NCBI GenBank assembly: GCA_002441865.1
Contig: DJNY01000180.1
Span: forward strand, 1-17,895
Length of the DNA: 17,895 nucleotides
Direction: 5' to 3'
From: Lachnospiraceae bacterium UBA6452
GTDB lineage: Bacteria > Bacillota > Clostridia > Lachnospirales > Lachnospiraceae
In this document: one piece after another, positions 8,223-16,218 of the stretch
How positions within the stretch are numbered: position 1 is the stretch's first letter
Layout: every line of letters starts with the position of its first letter
The notes under the pieces: model-generated
The model's database searches: none
Told to the model about the DNA's origin: nothing
What the model saw: the letters and a program-made list of their open reading frames with translations, nothing else
Position numbers and translations under genes: made by a program

Positions 8223-8231
8223 ATTCTATCA
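8223..8231 (-). promoter_or_regulatory. Extended -10 promoter for the deacetylase-bactofilin-pyrH operon
   Basis: The minus strand reads TGATAGAAT, a TG-N-TAGAAT extended -10 element with five of six matches to TATAAT in the hexamer. It lies 32 bases before the deacetylase ATG in an AT-rich gap, just downstream of the previous unit's terminator. No good -35 box is visible, which is usual for extended -10 promoters. This would be the main promoter for the whole run of genes down to ispG, though internal promoters are not excluded. Confidence 0.5.
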
Positions 8232-8294
8232 TAATTTTTATCTGAAATCCAGCGTTATAGATACAAATTGGCAGACTGTATTTCGGATATAAAT

Positions 8295-8343
8295 AAAGCT
8301 TATCTGTGCAGCCTTTTTCCGTATGGCCACGCAGATAAGCTTT
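8295..8343 (-). terminator. Long hairpin, probable terminator after the C-S lyase gene
   Basis: The arms AAAGCTTATCTG (8295-8306) and CAGATAAGCTTT (8332-8343) pair perfectly over 12 bases, and the stem can extend inward with mismatches to a GCC/GGC pair. On the minus strand the stem is followed by ATTTATAT, a weak U-rich tail. It begins 17 bases past the aminotransferase stop and lies before the next promoter, the expected place for a terminator. The symmetric A/T ends mean it could also stop transcription from the other side. Confidence 0.65.
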
Positions 8344-8360
8344 CCCTGCTTCTTTATCCC

Positions 8361-9533
8361 TTATTTTGTTTTTTCAAAAAGCTGTATGCCATGTGCAAGC
8401 CTTTCCAGTCCGTCCTTCAGCACTGCATGCGGGCATGCGATGTTCATACGCAAAAAGAGATTTCCGTTTCCGTGATAGCTGCTGCCCTTTGACAGATACA
8501 GCCCTGTTTCTTTCCGAATAAATTTCTGGAGATGATCCGTATCATCCGTTACCTTGGAACAATCCAGCCAGAGCAGATACGTCGCTGTATTTTCCACCAG
8601 ATGTATCTGCGGCAGTTTGCCTGCCAGAAATGCCGCTACCATATCCCTGCTTTCCTGTAAATAATGCCGCAGGCTGTCAAGCCATGCATCTCCCTCTGTA
8701 AAAGCCGCAATCGTGCCTGCCATGGCAAATGCATTCGGCTCCGCTACTTCATCGGAATTCAGTCCTCTGTCCATTCTTTCCCGGATCGCTTCATCCGGGA
8801 TCATGACTGCTGCCGACTGCAGCCCCGCCATATTAAAGGTCTTGCTCGGGGCCAGGCAGGTAATGCTGTTATACTTGCAATCGTCAGATACAGAGGCAAA
8901 CGGCACATATTCATACCCCGGCATTGTCAGGTCACAATGGATCTCATCCGACACGACCAGTACATGATGCTTTTTGCAAAGTGCGCCGACTCTGGCAAGC
9001 TCTTCTTTGCTCCAGATCTTTCCTGCCGGATTTTGCGGATTACATAAAAGCAGCATCGTTGTCTGCGGATGTGCCAGTTTTTCCTCCAGATCCGCAAAGT
9101 CCATCTCGTATTGTCCGTTCTCATAAAGAAGCCGGTTTTCCAGTACATGTCTGCCATGGTTTTCAACACAGTTATAAAAAATATTGTAGACCGGTGTCTG
9201 CACAACAACATTATCTCCTACATTTGTCATGCGCTTGACCGCCACATCGATCGCAGGGATCACGCCTGTACAAAAAATCAGCCAGTCCTCCTGCATTTGA
9301 AAGCCATGTCTTCTCTGCCACCAGCCGCAAATTGCCTGATTCCACTCCTGCGGAACAACGGAATAGCCAAAGATACCATGCTCTGCCCGCCGGATCAGTG
9401 CTTCCCTGACGCAGGGTGCTGTTTCAAAATCCATATCTGCGACCCACATCGGGAGTTCGCCTTCTTTGATATCCCATTTGTAGGAGAAGGTGTTTCTTCT
9501 GTCTGTTATCTGATCAAAATGAAAGTTTTCCAT
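8361..9533 (-). CDS. PatB/MalY-type PLP-dependent C-S lyase (cystathionine beta-lyase-like aminotransferase)
   Basis: This is a class I/II fold PLP enzyme of the PatB/MalY group, which breaks C-S bonds in cystathionine or related cysteine conjugates to give pyruvate, ammonia and a thiol. I chose the ATG at 9533 (390 residues) because AAGGAAGG lies directly upstream; the longer frame from 9581 adds 16 residues with no family resemblance. Landmarks in the 390-residue numbering are PMWVADMDFE near 28-37, NPQNPAGKIW at 165-174, SDEIHCDL at 195-202 with PLP-pairing D196, and the Schiff-base lysine K231 in APSKTFNMAGLQ. It follows the MATE gene by 51 bases and is followed by a strong hairpin. Substrate specificity is not decided by the sequence; a plain aminotransferase is less likely. 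Confidence 0.9.
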   Translation of the reverse strand: MENFHFDQITDRRNTFSYKWDIKEGELPMWVADMDFETAPCVREALIRRAEHGIFGYSVVPQEWNQAICGWWQRRHGFQMQEDWLIFCTGVIPAIDVAVKRMTNVGDNVVVQTPVYNIFYNCVENHGRHVLENRLLYENGQYEMDFADLEEKLAHPQTTMLLLCNPQNPAGKIWSKEELARVGALCKKHHVLVVSDEIHCDLTMPGYEYVPFASVSDDCKYNSITCLAPSKTFNMAGLQSAAVMIPDEAIRERMDRGLNSDEVAEPNAFAMAGTIAAFTEGDAWLDSLRHYLQESRDMVAAFLAGKLPQIHLVENTATYLLWLDCSKVTDDTDHLQKFIRKETGLYLSKGSSYHGNGNLFLRMNIACPHAVLKDGLERLAHGIQLFEKTK

Positions 9534-9584
9534 TTTCCTTCCTTTCCACTGCTTGCAGTTTACATAATACATTCGTACCACCGG

Positions 9585-10958
9585 TTACAATTTTTTCAAA
9601 AGCCGGATCAGCATGAGGATTCCCCGGCAGATGAGCTCCAGACACATGGCGATCCATACGCCCGTCAGCCCAAACGGCTTTGCCAGTATCCAGGAAAGCG
9701 GGATCCTTACAAGCCAGAGGCTGATAAAATTCAAAATGCTTGGGATCATCGTATCCCCTGCCCCGCGCAATGCGCCTGATGCCACAATAGACGCCGCATA
9801 CATCGGTTCCGCAAAGACTTCGATCCTCAGCACCTTTGTGCCGAGTGCCTGTACCGCCGGATCCGGGGAAAGTGACATCATCATAAGCGGTGCCAGAAAA
9901 TACATCAGTATGCCTGTCACGGTCATAACACCAATGCCGATCCACGCTGTCATTCTTGAAAAATGATGTACCAGATTTTTACGTCCTGCACCTGTACTCT
10001 GCCCTACCAGAGTTGCTGCTGCCTCACCGATTCCATAACCTGGCATGTAACACAGGCTTTCCGCCGTTACCGCAAAAGAATTAGCTGCCAGTGCCACCGA
10101 ACCGAGCGGTGCCACGATCCCTGTCGTCACGATCATGGCAAGACAGACAACAAATCGTTCAAATGTCACAGGGAGCGATAAGGTGATCGCTTTTTTCTGA
10201 TATTCCGCCGACAGATGAAAGCCTTCTTCCTTCCGGATATGCAGGATTGGACTTTTCACGCAGGCAAAATATAACATGATGCCCGCAATGATCAGCTCCG
10301 ATACGCCCGTACCAAGCGCAGCCCCTGCCACACCCAGTCTGCAGCCATAAATAAACAGGGCATTGAACAGAACATCCAAAAGGCACAGCAGGGAATTTAA
10401 AATACCGGGCACTTTCATATTGCCGCTGCTCTGCAGCATACTGCCTGCCAGCACATTCAGTCCCGAACACGGCAAAAAGCAGACATAGATCAGAAAATAG
10501 TGTCCTGCATCCTTTAAAATAGCCGTTTCTCCGCCAAGCCAGCCCGGCAGAAAGCTGCTGATCGCAATACCGGTCACAGCCAGAAATACGGAAATGCATG
10601 AAATGGTAAAAAGCGCCTGCTTTAAAACATCTCTTGCTTCTTCCAGCTTATTGGCTCCGATCAGCTGCGCAGCCTGTACGGCAAATCCAACCGAAAAAGA
10701 ATTGCAGACGCCGCCAAAAAGCCATGTTGTCGATGCAACCAGACCGATCGCCGCCGCTGCCCCTGAGCCAAGCCGTCCCACCATGGATGCATCAATATAC
10801 TGCATTGCCACAGAAGTAAGCTGTGCCATGATCGCAGGAAGCGAAAGCTGTATCACCAGCAGGATCTGCTGCCTGCCGGAAAGCTCACGCCCCATCCGTA
10901 TATAGGAGATCAGTTCTTCTCTGTTTTCCCTTTTATTTCTTGCGCCTGTCTGTTTCAT
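9585..10958 (-). CDS. MATE family efflux transporter
   Basis: MATE transporters export cationic drugs or metabolites using sodium or proton gradients across the cytoplasmic membrane. The 457-residue product has the usual family length and about twelve hydrophobic segments in two similar halves. The first half starts LSLPAIMAQLTSVAMQYID and VGRLGSGAAAAIGLV; the second includes SLPVTFERFVV and GYGIGEAAATLVGQSTGAG, a typical MATE stretch. No strong ribosome binding site precedes the ATG at 10958; a later ATG at residue 22 (MGRELSGRQQ) is possible but is not better supported. The gene lies 56 bases after the DUF3737 gene and 51 bases before the C-S lyase, so all three may share a transcript. The substrate is unknown. 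Confidence 0.92.
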   Translation of the reverse strand: MKQTGARNKRENREELISYIRMGRELSGRQQILLVIQLSLPAIMAQLTSVAMQYIDASMVGRLGSGAAAAIGLVASTTWLFGGVCNSFSVGFAVQAAQLIGANKLEEARDVLKQALFTISCISVFLAVTGIAISSFLPGWLGGETAILKDAGHYFLIYVCFLPCSGLNVLAGSMLQSSGNMKVPGILNSLLCLLDVLFNALFIYGCRLGVAGAALGTGVSELIIAGIMLYFACVKSPILHIRKEEGFHLSAEYQKKAITLSLPVTFERFVVCLAMIVTTGIVAPLGSVALAANSFAVTAESLCYMPGYGIGEAAATLVGQSTGAGRKNLVHHFSRMTAWIGIGVMTVTGILMYFLAPLMMMSLSPDPAVQALGTKVLRIEVFAEPMYAASIVASGALRGAGDTMIPSILNFISLWLVRIPLSWILAKPFGLTGVWIAMCLELICRGILMLIRLLKKL

Positions 10959-11014
10959 GTAACTGATAGTCTTTCTTTTCTTGCGGATTTTTCTTTTCTA
11001 CTATAGATTACCTG

Positions 11015-11854
11015 TTAATCTTCGGTAATAATATCTGTATTTTTCTTCTTGACATCCGGGTTATCGAAAATAATCTCATCGATCTGTTTTGCCCGGATTT
11101 TTCCTGAGATCGGATTTTTCACGCTGTCGATCTTGGAATCGATCTGCGCATCTACCGTTGCATATTCAAATGCCAGATTGGTATTCAGCAGCCTGCAGTT
11201 TTCCATCTTCAGATTTTCCATATAGCACATGCCCTGCTCGCTCTCGATCGTGCAGTTGATCAGTGTAACGTTTTTGGCATTCCAGCCCAGATATTCTCCG
11301 GATATAAAGGAATCATAAACTGTTACATTTTCGCAGTTCCAGAAAGCATCCTTTGACAGCATTCTGGCATTACGGATCGTCAGGTTCTTTGCGCCGTCAA
11401 AGCTGTAATTGCCGACCAGTGTAAAGTTTTCAATCTCCATATCAGCGCTTCCCATTGCAAAATAGTCGCCCCTGGCTGTCACATTCTGCATTTTTACCTG
11501 ACTGCAGTTCCAAAGCGTCTCTGCCGCATTTGGGAAATTGATATCCTTGAGCACGACATCCTTGCAGCGTCTGAAGCCCTTTGGTGCCTGATAAGTAATA
11601 TCCTCCATGGAAATATGGTCTGTATACCAGATACCGGCTCTTGCCATTTCAAACATAGTAGAATGCTTTACCTCTACATTCTGGCAATACCACAGCGGAT
11701 ATTTCCACTGAAACAGGCAATTCGCTATTTTTAAATTTTTACTTTCCTTCAGCGGCGATTCGCCGTCCGCAAAGGTACAATAGGAAAGCTCCAAATCTCT
11801 GCTCTGAAATAAAGCACGCTCTCCTACAAATTTTTGTTGTGTATACTGATTCAT
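11015..11854 (-). CDS. DUF3737 family beta-helix protein
   Basis: I recognise this as a DUF3737-like protein of 279 residues with no known function. There is no signal peptide or membrane segment, so it should be cytosolic. Most of the chain is built of short repeats of about 18-22 residues with the pattern N-hydrophobic-x-hydrophobic-x-N/D-C/A-x-hydrophobic, for example NLKIANCLF, NVEVKHSTM, NLTIRNARM, NVTVYDSFI, NVTLINCTI and NLKMENCRL. This periodicity fits a right-handed parallel beta-helix. Repeated aromatic and tryptophan positions (LWYC, ALWNC-like, AFWNCENV, YLGWNAKNV) are typical. The C-terminus is polar and leaves the repeat. GGAAGAA precedes the ATG. It is the first gene after a good promoter candidate at 11910-11938. 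Confidence 0.82.
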   Translation of the reverse strand: MNQYTQQKFVGERALFQSRDLELSYCTFADGESPLKESKNLKIANCLFQWKYPLWYCQNVEVKHSTMFEMARAGIWYTDHISMEDITYQAPKGFRRCKDVVLKDINFPNAAETLWNCSQVKMQNVTARGDYFAMGSADMEIENFTLVGNYSFDGAKNLTIRNARMLSKDAFWNCENVTVYDSFISGEYLGWNAKNVTLINCTIESEQGMCYMENLKMENCRLLNTNLAFEYATVDAQIDSKIDSVKNPISGKIRAKQIDEIIFDNPDVKKKNTDIITED

Positions 11855-11909
11855 ATTCTTCCACTCACTTTCTTCTTATAGCATACCCAGATTTCGGTTA
11901 TCCTGTTCT

Positions 11910-11938
11910 TTTTTATCACGACTTTTGTAAGCTGTCAA
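11910..11938 (-). promoter_or_regulatory. Sigma-A type promoter candidate upstream of the DUF3737 gene
   Basis: The minus strand carries TTGACA (11938-11933), a 17-base spacer and TAAAAA (11915-11910). The -35 is a perfect consensus and the -10 matches four of six positions. The start codon lies 56 bases past the -10 box. This is the best canonical promoter I see in the window and would drive the DUF3737, MATE and C-S lyase genes. Confidence 0.6.
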
Positions 11939-11959
11939 GGTAAAGTCAGGTTTAGGTAT

Positions 11960-12562
11960 CTATTTCGTATAGGTACCGCTCAGCTTGCCATAGGCAGCTA
12001 TGTTTCCGGGCTTTCCGGTATCGTCCACATTAAGTGCCTGTGCAATTTCTGCAATGCCACCGCATACGGTATTCACTTCTTCTGCATAGGAAGTCTTTGC
12101 CTTCCTCAAAGCAAACACATACACTTCATACGAATGTGTTCCGTCAGGTGGATACGGTCCGATATAGCCTGTCTCACTTGTTCCACCGCTGATTGATGTG
12201 ATCTCTCCCTGTGCGACTTCTTCTTTGGTCAGAGTACCTGAGATCAGATGGATCCAGTTATTTCCATCCGGGTCTATCATATAGATCACATAAGCCTGTG
12301 CGGTTTCTGCTTTTTCCCAGCTTAGCTGCGGCGAAAGATTCTTTCCGCGCTCCGTATTGGCAATGCTGTCATCCCACACACCGCTTTGCAGATTTTCGCT
12401 TGTTACGGAGAACTGGTTTATCCCCGCCCAATCGAATGTGGGCGTCGCATTTTGTTGTCTATGGCTAACTATTACTATCAGCAGCACTACGAGTATTACC
12501 GCCAGGCAGATCATTCCGGTTATGAATGCCATGTTTTTATTTCTTTTCTGGTTTCTTTTCAT
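11960..12562 (-). CDS. Membrane-anchored YbhB/YbcL-type PEBP (Raf kinase inhibitor-like) protein
   Basis: The product belongs to the phosphatidylethanolamine-binding protein family, bacterial YbhB/YbcL branch, whose biochemical role is poorly known. It has 200 residues: a basic start (MKRNQKRNKN), one membrane helix at about 11-33, and then the domain outside the membrane. Family marks are GKNLSPQLSW near 73-82, YVIYMIDPDG, NWIHLI, and the ligand-pocket strand GYIGPYPPDGTHSYEVYVFAL. The end (AYGKLSGTY) is also typical. It starts 7 bases after the NERD gene stop, yet no Shine-Dalgarno sequence is visible before this ATG or before the next one at residue 11, so translation may depend on coupling to the upstream gene. 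A secreted lipoprotein is unlikely because no lipobox is seen. Confidence 0.85.
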   Translation of the reverse strand: MKRNQKRNKNMAFITGMICLAVILVVLLIVIVSHRQQNATPTFDWAGINQFSVTSENLQSGVWDDSIANTERGKNLSPQLSWEKAETAQAYVIYMIDPDGNNWIHLISGTLTKEEVAQGEITSISGGTSETGYIGPYPPDGTHSYEVYVFALRKAKTSYAEEVNTVCGGIAEIAQALNVDDTGKPGNIAAYGKLSGTYTK

Positions 12563-12569
12563 ATAAGAT

Positions 12570-13451
12570 TCACGCTTTCATATTTCTTATGTATTTACAT
12601 TTTGGAAAAGCACTGCAGCCATAAAACTGCTTACCCGCATTAGGTCCCTTTTGTGCGGTTCTAAGAACAAGCTCTGCTCCACATTTTGGACAACGTAATG
12701 CTTCCTGTGCCAGAAGATCAAATTTTGCAAAATAGTCTTTCTTACTTTCCATATTCATATCTAGCAGCCTCTGCGCAACCTGTTGCATCTGTTTCAAGTT
12801 GGAGGATGGCTCTTTGGATTCAGCATTCATTCTTTTTATCGTTGCCACTAACTGATCTGCCCGTATTACCTGTTCTTTTATTTCTTTTTTTGCATACCTG
12901 TCATTCACAATAGTTTTAGGATTCGCAAGAACAACAAGTGGTTTATAAAAAGTTCTGGTACCCCATTGTTTTAATAATCCCATAAAGGCACCTGCATTTT
13001 CTACTCTGCATTGGTTCAAAACGGTAAGATGTCTTTCATTTTGCGTAATTGGAGAATAAATACCTTCCTTGACTCGTTTACCGCCATACTCAAATGTCCT
13101 GATAAAAGCTCCACTGCTATTGATTTCAATATTACCAAATAAGTTTTTACATTCTATAACATATATCAGTTTTGTTGTTACAACAATAAAATCTATTTGT
13201 GCACTTAATCCATTCTCCGTCTCAATATAAATATCATGTAAGACTACCATATCTATCCCACTGTTTTTCAGTTCAAAGACAATATTATCTTCTCCTGCAA
13301 TTCCAGCTTTTGTAATAGCTATTTCTTTCTGTAATTTTGTATTCAGTTCTCCACTTGTTTGCGGCAACAGTTTCTCCAGTCTTTCCAAATATGCTCTCGC
13401 ATCACTTGCTTCCTTCAAAAAAATCTGTTCCGGTTTTGAAAAAATTCCCAT
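12570..13451 (-). CDS. NERD domain protein with C-terminal topoisomerase-type zinc finger
   Basis: NERD is a nuclease-related domain of the PD-(D/E)xK type, often found with helicases. I chose the ATG at 13451 (293 residues) because GGGAGG lies 6 bases upstream; the frame extends to an ATG at 13496, which would overlap the helicase stop by 11 bases and lacks a ribosome binding site. In the 293-residue numbering the NERD core shows AGIAGEDN at 49-56, D87 in QIDFIVV, E100-C-K102 in IECKNL, and Q137 in SPITQNERHL. A helical linker leads to a C4 zinc finger of the topoisomerase I tail type: C254-x2-C257, C279 and C285 with FYGCSAFPKC. The gene directly follows the helicase and is AT-rich like it. 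Function is inferred: nucleic-acid cleavage or repair together with the helicase. Confidence 0.88.
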   Translation of the reverse strand: MGIFSKPEQIFLKEASDARAYLERLEKLLPQTSGELNTKLQKEIAITKAGIAGEDNIVFELKNSGIDMVVLHDIYIETENGLSAQIDFIVVTTKLIYVIECKNLFGNIEINSSGAFIRTFEYGGKRVKEGIYSPITQNERHLTVLNQCRVENAGAFMGLLKQWGTRTFYKPLVVLANPKTIVNDRYAKKEIKEQVIRADQLVATIKRMNAESKEPSSNLKQMQQVAQRLLDMNMESKKDYFAKFDLLAQEALRCPKCGAELVLRTAQKGPNAGKQFYGCSAFPKCKYIRNMKA

Positions 13452-13457
13452 ATACTG

Positions 13458-13463
13458 CCTCCC
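13458..13463 (-). promoter_or_regulatory. Ribosome binding site that decides the NERD gene start
   Basis: The minus strand reads GGGAGG here, 6 bases before the ATG at 13451-13449. The alternative in-frame ATG codons at 13496 and 13469 have no comparable site, so the shorter 293-residue protein, beginning MGIFSKPEQ, is preferred. Confidence 0.7.
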
Positions 13464-13485
13464 TGCCATTTTGTTAAAATAGCTT

Positions 13486-16218
13486 TCATTCCTCATAAAG
13501 TTCGTTCAACAACGCTATAATTTTTTCTTTTTCTCCACTCCCATTGGTTTTAAGTCTCAGTAACGGAATTTGATATAACTCCATTATATGATCTTTCAAC
13601 AAATCCCTGGAAGCCTGTACGGTATCTTTTTTATGGTATGCATATCCATCTGCTTCTATCGCTAATATAGGTGTCTTGCCAATTCTATTGTATATCAGGA
13701 AATCTAAATGAGTTGCCGGATTCATTGCATAACGACATTCCTGATCATTCAATAACACAGGATCTTTAATCAACATATTCAGTGGGAAGTGGCAAACTAC
13801 ATCCAAACTCGCATATTTATTATCGGATATAATTTCTCTGATCAGTGTATATACCAGGTTTTCAGAATCATATTCAGATATCTTTTTATATTTCTGCAAA
13901 TATGCCATCCTTTCCTCTGTATACTGCTTATATAAATAATCAAAAACAGAGTAGATCCTGCTTTCCACTACTTCAAAATTATTATACTGAATATAATTTA
14001 TCAGGTCTGTTATATTACGTTCTTTTGATTGTTCATTTCCGGTTACCACCAACAGCAGTCTTTTCTTTGCTCTTGACACAGCAACATTAATCAGGTATGG
14101 ATCATCTGTAAAATCAGATATCTCATCATCTACAGTAGATATAATGATATTTTCCTTTTCTTTTCCTTGAAATTTATGCACTGTAGCGATATCAATATCA
14201 TTAATTTCTCTGTTCAATGCCTCTACTTGGTTTTTATATGGGGCTATAATTCCGGTTTCTTTTGGATTCAAGACATATTTAGGAATAATTTCATTCTTTA
14301 TAACATCTATCTGTCGTTGACTGTAATGGTTTCGTTCATGATTTCCTTTGGCTGTTTTTACTACCGATAAAACATCTTTTTCTCCCTCATCCTTTGTCAT
14401 TATAATTAATTCTCCACGATAGAATTTCTGATTACAAAAATTGATAATTTTAGGATGACACCTATAATGCTCTCGTAACATTACTTGTGTTACATTTGGT
14501 ATAATATCAAGAATAGATTGTAAAAAGCTTTTTGTATACTGATATCCTTCATTTATATGAAATGTATCAAAAATGGCTTTTGCTCTGTCTTTTACCTCAT
14601 CTTTCATAACATTCGGAAGCTGCTTTGTATCTCCAACAATAACAGCATTTCTCGCGCTGGAAAGTGCCAGTGCTCCGGTTGCAACATCTACCTGTGATGC
14701 CTCATCCATGATCAGATAATCATATACAACATCTGTGTTCAAACTATTTTTCGATGAAAATGTTGTACTTAGTATAACCGGATATTCAAACAGGAAATCG
14801 CATGGATTTTTCCATAAATCATCCATACTAAATAATTTCCTTTGATTAAAGCCTTCATATTTTCCAGCTAAATAATCTTTTAATAAAATCATTGACTGCT
14901 CGCATAACTCCTCGAGTAAATTCTTATTAACCCCCTTCAAATATTTCTCTATATCTGCTATTTCTTCAGATAATTCTGCCAACCTTGCTGTATAATACAT
15001 AGCCTGAAAGGACGTAATCATTTTTGATATAGGCTGCTTGTAAATATTCCAATTACTCGACCTATATTTCAAGGCTATTTTTATCTTAAACAAAAATCCT
15101 GTTACATTTTTCTTTTCTGCTAACATCTGACATTCTTGCCATAATTCCATCCAGTGTCGGGAAGATAATTTTTTTCTGAATTTTATATTATTGGTATCTA
15201 CATCAGATTCATCGACATATTGATTAAAATATTTCTGTTCTGTGACTAACTGGGAAAGTTCCTGCCTTAAATGAGCCAATCTTTCCTGCTTTTCGAATAC
15301 ATCTTTCAACTGTTCAGATTGCTCAGCTATTTTCCGTTTTATATCTTTTGGATTTTTATCTGTTTTCCACGATGAAAAATCCGGATAATCAGTCTTTTGA
15401 TGTTCAATAAACCATTCCTTGTTCTTGGAATTTCCTAACGAAGCTACAATAAACCCCAGATTATAATTAGGTGCAGATAATTTTTCATATACATTTTCGG
15501 TTGCCGAATTATTATTCGACACTATCTGTACTGTTTTTCCCTGCAACAATATATTGGCAATGATGTTTAATATAGTCTGTGTCTTTCCTGTCCCCGGTGG
15601 TCCCTGTATAACACTGATCTGATTTTCCATAGCATTTTTTACTGCTTTATACTGACTACTATTACAACCAAATGGAAAAATCGGAATATAATGATCCCTG
15701 CTTTTTTTATTCTTTCCTGAAGAAGGATTTAAATATTTAGCTAATGCTACATCATTACCAACAAAAGAAATTTTGTCAATTTGTTTTGATAATAACTTTT
15801 CGCCCGTATCATCATTCTTGATTGTACACAAACCTGAGATTTGTTTTATATATTCAAATACATTTGCTGCCTGACTTTGATTAAGACATGATTCTATGAT
15901 ATGTAAATCGTCTTGTCTGTAATCCCTCTCACTACCATCTCCAAAACAAATATGCCAATAAGATTCTAATCCATTTTTAAATACATATATTGCACTAATA
16001 TCAAAAAACTCTCTTCCCTCTCTACCAATGTGGTACATATTCGGGTTTAATACAGTAGGATCTGTCAATTTTTTCACATTAGGATATGCATAAGAGTATA
16101 CTTTCCCATTATTGAATTTTATATCCCATTTCTGAATTTCTCTATTGTAAACACATGACTTTATCTCAGATGTCTTTATTTCATCCTTAATGAGAATCAT
16201 ACATGCTCTTGTATTCAT
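13486..16218 (-). CDS. UPF1-like superfamily 1 helicase with C-terminal DUF2726 nuclease-like domain
   Basis: This 910-residue protein should unwind nucleic acid using ATP. An N-terminal region of about 185 residues, with the short strand motif KVYSYAYPNV at 39-48, precedes the helicase. The motifs are complete and in order: Walker A GPPGTGKT at 206-213, Walker B MDEAS at 504-508, motif III VGDTKQLPN at 528-536, motif IV HYRCHP at 584-589, motif V HKFQGKE at 681-687 and motif VI NVAVSRAKKR at 711-720. A largely helical, charged insertion (about 290-450) splits Walker A from Walker B, as in DNA2/NAM7-like AAA_11/AAA_12 proteins. The C-terminus has D839 in LDFLIYN and E855-A-D857-G, fitting DUF2726, a PD-(D/E)xK relative. 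GGGGAGGG lies 5 bases before the ATG. The gene is clearly AT-rich compared with the housekeeping genes and precedes a NERD gene, so horizontal acquisition is likely. Confidence 0.92.
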   Translation of the reverse strand: MNTRACMILIKDEIKTSEIKSCVYNREIQKWDIKFNNGKVYSYAYPNVKKLTDPTVLNPNMYHIGREGREFFDISAIYVFKNGLESYWHICFGDGSERDYRQDDLHIIESCLNQSQAANVFEYIKQISGLCTIKNDDTGEKLLSKQIDKISFVGNDVALAKYLNPSSGKNKKSRDHYIPIFPFGCNSSQYKAVKNAMENQISVIQGPPGTGKTQTILNIIANILLQGKTVQIVSNNNSATENVYEKLSAPNYNLGFIVASLGNSKNKEWFIEHQKTDYPDFSSWKTDKNPKDIKRKIAEQSEQLKDVFEKQERLAHLRQELSQLVTEQKYFNQYVDESDVDTNNIKFRKKLSSRHWMELWQECQMLAEKKNVTGFLFKIKIALKYRSSNWNIYKQPISKMITSFQAMYYTARLAELSEEIADIEKYLKGVNKNLLEELCEQSMILLKDYLAGKYEGFNQRKLFSMDDLWKNPCDFLFEYPVILSTTFSSKNSLNTDVVYDYLIMDEASQVDVATGALALSSARNAVIVGDTKQLPNVMKDEVKDRAKAIFDTFHINEGYQYTKSFLQSILDIIPNVTQVMLREHYRCHPKIINFCNQKFYRGELIIMTKDEGEKDVLSVVKTAKGNHERNHYSQRQIDVIKNEIIPKYVLNPKETGIIAPYKNQVEALNREINDIDIATVHKFQGKEKENIIISTVDDEISDFTDDPYLINVAVSRAKKRLLLVVTGNEQSKERNITDLINYIQYNNFEVVESRIYSVFDYLYKQYTEERMAYLQKYKKISEYDSENLVYTLIREIISDNKYASLDVVCHFPLNMLIKDPVLLNDQECRYAMNPATHLDFLIYNRIGKTPILAIEADGYAYHKKDTVQASRDLLKDHIMELYQIPLLRLKTNGSGEKEKIIALLNELYEE

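Noticed and set aside
9514..10599. Two extra minus-strand frames overlapping the MATE gene (9514-9945 and 10159-10599)
   Set aside because: Both are alternate frames of the MATE coding region, which is continuous and shows membrane helices throughout, so there is no frameshift to explain.
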